DNA of 64,000 nt, from positions 4,030,001 to 4,094,000 of the forward strand of contig CP093831.1 of assembly GCA_033063855.1 (NCBI GenBank), read 5' to 3'. Position numbers and translations under genes: made by a program. Positions within the stretch are counted from its first letter, which is position 1; every line of letters begins with the position of its first letter. The notes under the pieces are model-generated. The model ran no database searches and was not told the origin of the DNA. It was given only the letters and a program-made list of their open reading frames with translations. The stretch comes from Smittia aterrima. Taxonomy: Eukaryota > Arthropoda > Insecta > Diptera > Chironomidae. This document shows positions 12,261 to 21,200 of this stretch, in pieces.

Positions 12261-12762
12261 GAAATTCGCCACTCAATCTTACATCATCGACATCGTTAAA
12301 TTCATAATATTCAGTATTTGTAAGAAGAAACGCAGAGATGATGTCGCTACTCTGTTGAAGAAACAATAAACTTTTAAATGTAAAGCAATAAACGTCATTA
12401 TTTCATTTTCAAAAGATGCAAATCATTTTCACGGCAGTTTTCACAAATCATTTCATTACTTTCTCTTCAGGCAAATAAAAAACAACATTAACAGAAATAA
12501 ATATTGTTTGTGACTTTCCATTTAGAACTTGTATCGTGTTCCTAAAGAAAACTTTTCAGAAGATAAAAGGTTTCCATAATAGTCAAGAAGGAAACTCCAG
12601 CAAAGAGTCCAAGTAATCCTCAGATAGTTCCCAAGAAATCGATTGTGTGCGCAAACTTTTAGAAATCTCAATAACCTTTGAAGTTTTAAAATTGTGTGAA
12701 GAATCATTTTCTTTTTATTATTTGCGTTGATTGGATGAGATTTTCTAAAACAATTTTTTAAA
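12261..12762 (+). other. Trxr-1 3' UTR and short spacer
   Basis: Holds two AATAAA hexamers at 12365-12370 and 12387-12392, placed 105-130 nt after the Trxr-1 stop, then AT-rich spacer. A minus-strand frame of 86 codons overlaps the next gene's first exon and has no recognisable features. Confidence 0.55.
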
Positions 12763-14509
12763 ATGGATCCCAAAGAAGACACTGGTAAAGTTTTGATTTA
12801 CTTAATCAAGAGACTTTAAAAATTGTTTTGACTTTAGTGAACTCAATCATATCAAGCATCTCAGAAGCAGCGGTTGCACAATCAAATTCATCTCAATTGG
12901 TACATTCGCCTACTGAAAATTTAGGAAATGAAAGCGTCGAGAAAGTTCTCAAAATTGAATTGTTCGGAAGTGCTGAAACTTTTACTGGAACTGAAAATGA
13001 CCAAAAAGAAGAAATTATTGTTGAGGCTCAAGAGATCATCAAAGATTATCAAGATGGAGTTCAAGTTATTGCAAAGAAAGCTTTTGTGCGTTCTGAGAGT
13101 TGTATTGCTGATCTGGAACCTGAAAAACCGAAGAGTGCTAAAACGAAAATTCCAAATCAACGACAACTCGAGACTAAATCAAATGTTTTGAAGCAACCAA
13201 CAAATCTCGCGAGTGAAAATTCTCGTTCGTCAATCATGAGCTCGACAAGCAAAGTTTCTGAAAACTCAACGAAGCATGCGATGGAACTTCCTCACCCTCT
13301 TGGTAAAGTTCCAAAATATATAAATCGAATAAAAACAACTGAAGGAAGATCAACCAGATTGATGTCGTCAGACACAAAAACCAGACTTATCTCAAGTTCA
13401 CCTTCAGAAACTCCATCAACGATTGCTTCTAAGACACAGACTCTAGACATTCACTTGAAATTAACGGAAAGCAAACGACGTGCAACTGAATTAGAGAAAA
13501 AAGTTCAGTTGTTGCAAACCAAACTCGCCGAGTCCGAAAAGTTAAATTCTGAGACAAACAAAAAGCTGCAGAAAGAAGTTGAGAAATCTTCAAATTATCA
13601 CAATCAGTTGCTATCGCGTAAACGTGAAGTAAAGAAAACTGAAGACAACAATCAAGAAATCGTTGACTTAGTTAAAACGCAAAAGAAAGAAATAGAAAAT
13701 TTGTCGGTGGCCAAAGATGATCTCACGAAGAAAATCTCAACCAAAGAAGGTTTAATCGAAAAGCTCAATAGCAAAGTAAATCGTTTGGAACGTGAAAATG
13801 CGAAGAAAACACAAATCACCGAAACTTTAGAATCCGAACTATGTCAATTGAAGCAGCAGCTTGAGTCTAAAGATGTTCCGAAGGAAACCGAGAAACGAAA
13901 GATGGAAAAACGAATTCAAGATCTTGAGAAATTATTAAAATCTCGTGAATTGGAAATCACCTCATGGAAAAATAAAGCAGAAGTCTTATCTAGTGAGAAC
14001 GTAAGTCTCCTTCAACATCTTTGTTGAATAAATTAAACTCAAAACATTCATTTTAGAATATCCTCCAGACCAAAAGTCAAGAGCTCGATAAGTTTGATTG
14101 CGGCGACAATTCTCAGCTCATGCGCGATTCGTTAACATTGAAGTCACTGACGAAGCAGCATAAACAAGAAATTGAAATATTAAACTCGAAACTTGCTGAC
14201 GAAAAAAACACAAACATAAGAATCGAGAATCTCTTATCATTACGAGGTGACTACATAAAGACTCTCCTCGATGCTGACGAAAACAACAAATGTCGGATAA
14301 TACTTCAAATCCGAGAAATTGAAACATTGCGTGAGAAGCAAGACAAGGCTAATAAGTTTAAGTGCTCGACGAGAGAAGACAACTTGTTCTAAAAACTAAA
14401 CAACTTGGTCAACACACTTAGAAGCAACGAAATGGAAATTAAGAGAAAGGACGAGAAAATTATGAAATATAAAGCCAAAATCAAAGAACTTGAGGCACAC
14501 GAACATTAG
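12763..14509 (+). CDS. Coiled-coil protein of unknown function
   Basis: Not recognised. A tiny first exon 12763-12784 (MDPKEDT) joins 12838-14000, then 14057 onward. The first ~140 residues are Ser/Asn/Glu-rich and disordered. A short conserved-looking HPLGKVPKYINR element follows at about residues 165-176 (GKVPKY also occurs in enkurin-type proteins, weak evidence only), and then a long Lys/Glu-rich coiled coil to the end. In the unspliced last exon an in-frame TAA sits at 14390, yet 38 more coiled-coil codons in the same frame run to TAG at 14507. An intron of 66 nt (14356-14421, GT..TTAG) removes the TAA and keeps frame, giving 523 aa; otherwise the protein stops at 506 aa. A cytoskeletal, ciliary or sperm role would be speculation. 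Confidence 0.6.
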
Positions 14510-15246
14510 CAGAAGAACATTAGAAACAAATTCCATACTTCGCCGATTCTAAATTTTATTTATTTGTTTCATAAATTTACATGTTAACTAATAAAAATTT
14601 CAAGGCTGAGCTTTTCAATTGAAGTTTATTTCTTCTTTTTTAACTCTTCGTTTCACTAGTTTCTCGTCATTCTCTGTTAAGCTCTTAAAGCGTCAACATC
14701 AAATAAATTATTGTTCTTCTGTTTTAGATAACGTCTTGTTATTTATTTCCAAGCCCGATATCTTTAAAAAAACTAAGGCTGAGCTATCCGATTGAAGTTA
14801 ATTTGTTTTTTAACTCTTCGTTGATTCATCACTGATGAAGCATCAGTAGCATCAAAGCTCTCGTTCATCATTAACGGATAAAATATTTGAAAATTTCAAT
14901 GATTGTCGGCGAAGAAATAATTTTTAAATTTAATTTTCGTTTAATGCTTTGAATCAAATTCTTTTAATTTTAAAGTTCAAAAATTTGAACATAAAATCGT
15001 TTTCTTATTTCGATTGAATGCGTTTCAACTGAAGCAGAAGATTTAAAACATTTAAATATTTCTCATCTGGCAATACGAAACTACGGTCGCACGAAAAGTT
15101 GAACTCGCACGAAAGGAGTGAATACTTTGACGAAGATAAAATTATTTTAATCAATAGTTAAAAGGGTCTGGATCCAATTAAAGTTCTTTAGCAAGTAAGA
15201 GCAACATCCAAGAATCCATTTTGAGTTGAAGTTCAGTGAAAAGAAG
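14510..15246. other. Spacer between coiled-coil gene and CoREST
   Basis: AT-rich, contains the direct repeat described separately and the 5' leader of CoREST. No coding frame of interest. Confidence 0.4.
14602..14822. repeat. Two ~50-bp direct repeat copies
   Basis: Copy 1 is at 14602-14652 and copy 2 at 14775-14822. Both start AAGGCTGAGCT, continue with a TTGAAGTT..ATTT block and end TTTTTTAACTCTTCGTT, with scattered substitutions and a small indel. This looks like a local duplication of the 3' UTR of the coiled-coil gene. Confidence 0.6.
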
Positions 15247-18208
15247 ATGGTGATGAGTGAAACGAAGGAAACAAATCGAAACGGAAAAAGATCGCGAGGC
15301 TCTTCGCCAAGTGCTAACAACAATGGTGCTAATAGCAAGCCTCCAGCAACTGCTCCTGCAGAAGACTTGACTCCAGAAACATCCGATGACGACAGTCGTA
15401 AGCACAAATCAATTTCCCTCAGTGAGCTTGTGATATTTAAATTTTCATTTCAATCTTCCAGACTCGAAAAAGAATCTCGGCAAGTCGAAGAACGGAAAAA
15501 GCGAGTTTGAAGGTGAGTTGAGCATCAAACAAATCAGTGAAATGCTTTTTAATATCGTTTGAGTGTGAATTAAAAAGAAAATCAAGATCCAGTTATCGAT
15601 TTTGGTCTTTTCCGTTTTTGCGTCCATCTGTGAACACATTGCTCATGTCACGTCCTACCTCAATGTTTCTTGACTTGAACGAGCATAGAACTATGATCCT
15701 TGTCTAGACGAAATGATTCATAGCTCAAAGTCTCTTCCTAAATGACTAATTTCGTTTTATTTGAATTTCATTCCTTCTTTCACAACTTTTCCTTGATCGA
15801 GACAATGAATCAATAAACAATTCAACTGAAAGAGTAAATTTATTTTCTTTTTAGAAAAAATTCGTGTTGGAAAGGATTACCAAGTGATTGTTCCCGAGAT
15901 GAGTCCACAGAAGCAAGAAAACTATCCAGACAAAGCTTTGCTTGTTTGGTCACCAGCGCGTGAGATTCCTGAAAGCAAATTAGAAGAATACATCACGCTG
16001 GCTAAAGAACGCTATGGCTACAACGCAGAGCAAGCCTTGGGAATGTTGTTCTGGCATAAACACGATCTCGAGAAGGCTGTCACTGACTTATCTAATTTCA
16101 CTCCGTTCCCAGACGAATGGACGAAGGAAGACAAAGTTCTTTTTGAGCAGGCGTTTCAATTTCACGGAAAATGTTTTCATCGGATCAGACAAATGGTGAG
16201 AGACTCTCGCTTGACATTAAAAGATTTACAGTCCTTCAATAAATAAACATTTCAGCTTCCTGACAAAACAATCGCGAGTCTTGTAAAGTTTTATTATTCG
16301 TGGAAAAAGACTCGAAGTCGAACGAGTGTAATGGATCGCCAAGAGAAGAAGAAGACAGAAGGTAGCTCTGAGAACGGAAGCGAAAACGGAAGTCCCGAAG
16401 ATTCTGATGTTGAAGACAAGGTAAGTCGTTTGTCGTTATTGAGCCGTAGAAGAAACCTCCATGATGATTGTTTAAATAATAAACTTTGATCCCTCAACTG
16501 CTCTCGCTACTGAAAACTCGTTAAATTCAGAAATGGCCGATTCGAGGTATTAGAAGAACGAGTCGTTCACCCAGTCGAATTCAAACGTCGATTAGTTCTC
16601 ATGCCGAAAATATCGTCGCACAATCTTCATCGACGATTGCCTCAAAAGCTCAGGTGCCTTTGAAACTTTCAGAATCTTTACTTTTCTTCTTCTCTTCACT
16701 TTTATGATTTCCTAAATCTTTCGACTCTAATTGGCATCATCTTTTATCGTTTTCCACTTTAATCGAGTTCAAGCTTTTTCATTAATGTCTTCGCCATGTC
16801 ATAGGATATCAAACGATTTGGTCATGGAACTGGAAATGAGAACAAAGACACTGGGTACTCTTCGTCGTCTTCATCATCAAATGGACCGCAGAAGCTTTCA
16901 TTAGCAAATTGTCAGAACTGCACTGTTTTGTGTGATGAGTTGAAGCCGTCTCCAGTTGGAAGATTCTGTCTAAGCTGTTTTAATCATTGGAGGTAGAGAT
17001 TGAGTTCCGTTTTGTTCATTTTGGTGTTGCAAGTTTTCATTTCGGTTTCGTTTGCTTTTCCTATCTTCTCATTCGATTTCTCGTAATCATCAGACGAACT
17101 GGTGTCTTGCGTCCAACTCAAGGCCCTCAACATATTCTGAGCACTAGTCAACGTCCACGATCGAAGTCAAACAAATTATATTACTACCAAGGCTATCACG
17201 ATGGCTCGAGCAAACATAAGCGAAAGCCTCCAAAAGGAATGTACATCAATCACGACGATGTTCTTAAGTTGGCTGCACAAGACCTAAATGCTGTCGATAA
17301 ACCACGAAATCAATCAGTTTCTGGAAACAATGATCTTTTGGTGGAAATTAATCGGGAAATCGGAGTTCTATACAGTCAAGTAAGACTAAACGTGGCTCAG
17401 TGACGACAAATCCTAACTTTCTTCTTTCTTTACTTCCATCCGAAGATTCAAACGAACAAGCAAATGATCAGCTCATTGAAGCATTCTAACGAGCAACAGC
17501 GCGACGCTCGTTTGCCTGAAGAAGTTGCACTTAGTCGCATTACGGCAAAGTTTTCGAAAGACGATTGTTCGTTGGCTACTTTGGGTTTCCAAAAGTTTGG
17601 TCTCAATTTTAAGGTAACGAAGCTTGAGATGTGAATCGAGATCATTACTCATTCAAACATTTCAGGCAATCGCTGAGCTTCTTGGCAATAAAACCGAGTC
17701 AAACGTACGAATATTCTATCGAAGATATCGCAAACTTCGCAATCTCGATGAAATTGTTGTTGAAAGAAAGATTAAGGAGAGCGAAGAGATCATGGAGGTT
17801 TCAAACATTTTGATCTCACAACCATAATTTTCATTACTAATTATTGTTTGTTCACAGATTGATTCTGACGATGACATAGAACAAGTTAAAGACGCGGAGA
17901 TCATAGGAAACATCAATGAAATCATTGGAATTAACAACAGCGTGAAGAAAGAGGACATTACGAAGACTCCTGGAAAGACAAGCATTATGACTACAAGCAC
18001 TGGAAAAACATTGAAGCGTAAGCATGAGGACGATGCTGTGATTGCCGACTCTGATGAAGTCAGCATCATTGCAGATGTTCCTCAAAAGAAACTCGCGATG
18101 GAATCGTTGAGCGACAAACCAGAAGTCACGCTCACTCCGATTCGCAAAGTATCTGAAGAAAAAGCAAATGGAACGAAAAGTGAGTCCACAGTCACCGCAG
18201 ATTCCTAA
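15247..18208 (+). CDS. CoRest: CoREST co-repressor (ELM2-SANT-finger-SANT)
   Basis: Nuclear scaffold that couples LSD1/HDAC1 to chromatin. Ten exons: 15247-15397, 15462-15512, 15855-16195, 16256-16420, 16531-16653, 16805-16992, 17094-17379, 17446-17613, 17666-17797, 17858-18208 (651 aa). The ELM2 domain starts at KIRVGKDYQVIVPEM. SANT1 spans EWTKEDKVLFEQAFQFHGK to SLVKFYYSWKKTR. A Cys4 finger (CQNC..CLSC, then NHWRRTGVLRP) sits between the SANTs, and the degenerate SANT2 ends LLGNKTESNVRIFYRRYRK. The exon 16531-16653 is a symmetrical, Ser/Arg-rich 41-codon block that could be skipped without changing frame. An ATG at 15253 is also possible as start. The C-terminus is acidic and disordered. 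It converges on the RIIa-like gene. Confidence 0.9.
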
Positions 18209-18259
18209 ATAATCTCCCTCTTTACAAAATGTTTAGTTGTAAACGATTGCTTTTACGCC

Positions 18260-18273
18260 CAATAAAACTTTAT
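18260..18273. terminator. Back-to-back poly(A) signals of convergent genes
   Basis: AATAAA on the plus strand (18260-18265) follows the CoREST stop by about 50 nt. TTTATT at 18268-18273 is AATAAA on the minus strand, about 105 nt past the stop of the RIIa-like gene. The two transcripts would overlap slightly at their 3' ends. Confidence 0.6.
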
Positions 18274-18377
18274 TTTATATCAAAAACAATCGCATAACAA
18301 TTCAGGATTAGCGTAAGAAAGTGTAAATAATGTTTTAAATTCAATGTTTCTTAAAATTCATACTCAAAAGTGATTTC

Positions 18378-19128
18378 TTAGTTTGCGCGATCGTCATCAG
18401 TGCTGTTGCAAACTTGTTTTGCTCCTTTAGAAGCAACTTTACGATCAGGTTGAATGCGTTTTCGCGCTCGGGGAGGTGGACATCGCCCTCCAGTAGATTT
18501 TTTGACGAGTCGTGAAACAATCGGGAAGGAATGTTCGGATTCTGATGATGGATACGAGGATTCACTCACAATAATTTCATCGATGATTTTCTCTCGTTTG
18601 ACTTCATTTGACTTCTCGTGAATTTCCAAGCTTTTCGGCACAACTGAACATTTAACAATTGTTGTTACCTGTTGAGTTAAATAAGAATTAAAATTTGCTG
18701 GAAATATTTTGTTTAAGGTTCTATTTTACCGGTTCAGTCTTCTCTTTCTGCATCTTCTCAAGTTTGTCTTTCAGCTCACTCATGTTTCTTTCAGAGTCTG
18801 CCAAAGCCTTTTCCAATCGCCCAACATTCCCATTGAGAGATTCAATCTCTGATTCCTGGATTCTCTTCTGCATTGTCTCGTATGATCCATTTATCTGAAG
18901 CACTTGATTTTCCAGCTTTAGAACTCTTTTCTGGAGCTGATTTATTTCATCTTGGTGATTGCAGTTGACTGGAGACTCGCGAAGTGAAGCTACGATGAAC
19001 TTTCTGGGATTTTCGATATTTTGAAGGAAGCACTGATCCAACAAATCTGAGAATAGTTCTTTAATGTTATGTTTCTCAACATAAGCTAAGAACTCTTTCT
19101 CCAAATGCTTAGGCACTGCCTTTATCAT
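18378..19128 (-). CDS. RIIa-like docking domain plus coiled-coil protein
   Basis: Exons 19128-18730 and 18668-18378, 229 aa. The first ATG in frame is at 19128; an upstream frame extension has no ATG and meets a stop. Residues 1-50 (HLEKEFLAYVEKHNIKELF..LLDQCF...NPRKFI) match the pattern of RIIa/Dpy-30-like dimerisation-docking helices, where a Pro-Asn or NP-x-x-FI motif follows the second helix. A leucine-heptad coiled coil follows (INQLQKRVLKLENQVLQI to about residue 130), then a disordered basic tail with PPPRARKR. MYCBP/AMY-1-like proteins share this order, but I cannot name an orthologue. Domain assignment is inference from pattern. Confidence 0.6.
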
Positions 19129-19186
19129 TTTTTTAATTATTTCTTTCCTCAAAACTTCCTGTTTTCCAGTGGCGTAGATTGTTTAC

Positions 19187-19237
19187 TCACAAGGATGTCC
19201 CCTCGACTCCTTAATTCTTCACAAGGATGTCCCCTCG
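19187..19237. repeat. 19-bp perfect direct repeat
   Basis: TCACAAGGATGTCCCCTCG occurs at 19187-19205 and again at 19219-19237, 13 bp apart. It lies just upstream of the RIIa-like gene (minus strand), so it may be part of its leader or promoter. Confidence 0.75.
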
Positions 19238-21200
19238 TAAACCGTTACAAAATTAGCAAATTCTTCGCTTTTTTGTCAGTATCTACTCTTGTCAGTGTTT
19301 ACTCATTTACTCGATCGTCGTTAAATGTCGAAACCTTGAGATGCGAATTTTCCGCTAATTAGGAAATTTAGCAGATTTTGTTTTAACTAATTAAGGCATT
19401 AGTTTCGCACGTAAGCTTAAAACTAGATTTGAAAAGTATTTTGAAAGTCTTTTTATTTCCAGAATAAGAATTTATTTCCTGGTTTGTTCTATTGAAGAAA
19501 AGATTTTGTTAAATTCTTTTTATCAAAGTCTTAAAAATAAAGACTTTGTGTGAAAGAAGTTAATGAGAACTAAGAAAAGTTCTTAATAAATTCGATGAAC
19601 TCGCGGTTTCAATAAAAGAAGAAAGAACTTTACAACCTTTTATATTTTCATTTACAATCGAAACAAAAAAAGTCTCATCTCTGTTTGTTTTAAAAATTTA
19701 TTCGGCCAATTATGATTTCTTTCGTTTAACATTTTTATTGCTGCTGAATGGACAATAATGAGTGGAATTAATTTCGCACCATCACTTAACATTCGGAATG
19801 ACATTATGAGAAAACGTTTTCTTCATACTTTGGACAAGTTCAAGATGGAATAATTTCTGTACCATTGGAATGAGGAGGGAAAAAATCTTTGACAGTGAGC
19901 ACAGTAGTGAGATTATCTAAGTAACTCCCATCGCTCTTCTTTCTCATTAAGTAAGTGAACAAAATTCGAATTTTTTTATTTCATCAACTCAGCACTAATT
20001 ATGACAAAGTTTCAAACAAAAAAAACACTTTGCCTAATTAATCTTTTTGCAATGATTAATAAGTGAGTGCTTTAACTAAAATGGATCTCAGTAATTTCAA
20101 GAATTGCCAAATAATTGAAAGATTAATCAACAGCGGACAGTTTGTTTTGATTCTCAGCGTAACGAGTTAAGCTCACTGAAATATTTTGTCTTCGACTTTG
20201 ACTTGATTCCTGTTCAAATCACGTCGCGTGGTTGTTTTAAGTCAAAACAATCTTTACGTTTAGTGATTATCTTACTAAGCTATTTTGAGTGCTATGCTTT
20301 CAGACCACGCTCCGCTCTTAACATTTCATTAAATTTGCTTGCTGCTGGTGTTAAGCTTTAAGCATCGTTTATCATTTTTGAATCGAAATCCACTTTAATC
20401 TCATTAAACTAATGAATCCGACGGATGAAGTCTTTTAAAAGTCAACAACGGACTTTCATTGTCATTATTTACAACAGTCAATTGATGAATTGTGTGAATG
20501 ATTCTGACGACGTTCAACAAGGAAACAAATTTATATTCTTGCAGCTTAAAAGATGCGAGGTCGATGACAGGAAAGCCCTAAAAGCAATTAGCACGAGAAT
20601 TAATCCCTCCCATGACATGTAATATTTAGCGTCGATGATTTAATAACAGCAGCAGCAGCATCCGTAACCAGTTTCGAGTTCATACACATCTTCATGATAA
20701 TTAAATTCATGGAGCATATGACGATGGCTTATCAAGGCAATACTCTCAATTTCCTTGCAAAATGTTGACTAAGTAGTGATTCAGATCTGACACTTCTAGT
20801 TGCTCAACGGAAAAAACTTATTAATCACAATAAAATCAGATTCAGAAGCTGCTTGTGTCTCTTAATTGATTTCCGGCTTGGTCACCGTGACAATCTTGAT
20901 TTAAAATTGTAGGTAGAGGTGACAGACGTCCACTCATCATGCATTGCCTGCACTCCAATCAAGTGAGTCGACACATTTTTGGGTATTTTGGATATGTTAA
21001 TGCCTCCAATATGCAAATTTTTGAAGCGGGCGTTCTGAAATATTCACAAGCCAAGCTATAAATAGTGTCCAAAAAAAGAATGTTTTCGTTTGATTCTGAG
21101 TCAAAGAAACCAAAATTTATTTATTTTTTTCTCATGAGTTTCGCTCTCATTTTTCTTCGAAATGAAATGAAAATCGTTGCGCAATACAAGTGAGAGTGAT
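19238..21200. other. Gene-free stretch
   Basis: AT-rich, with short chance frames only. A small CAG run (about 20647-20662) is present. A TATAAATAG sequence near 21057 has no gene placed to use it. I see no RNA gene or mobile element. Confidence 0.45.

Noticed and set aside
12522..12782. Minus-strand 86-codon frame with two hydrophobic patches
   Set aside because: Overlaps the first exon of the coiled-coil gene, no homologous pattern, no splice partner; likely chance.
14390..14392. Programmed stop-codon readthrough as the main explanation for the coiled-coil gene
   Set aside because: TAA followed by A is among the least leaky contexts, and a frame-preserving intron of normal length covers the stop.
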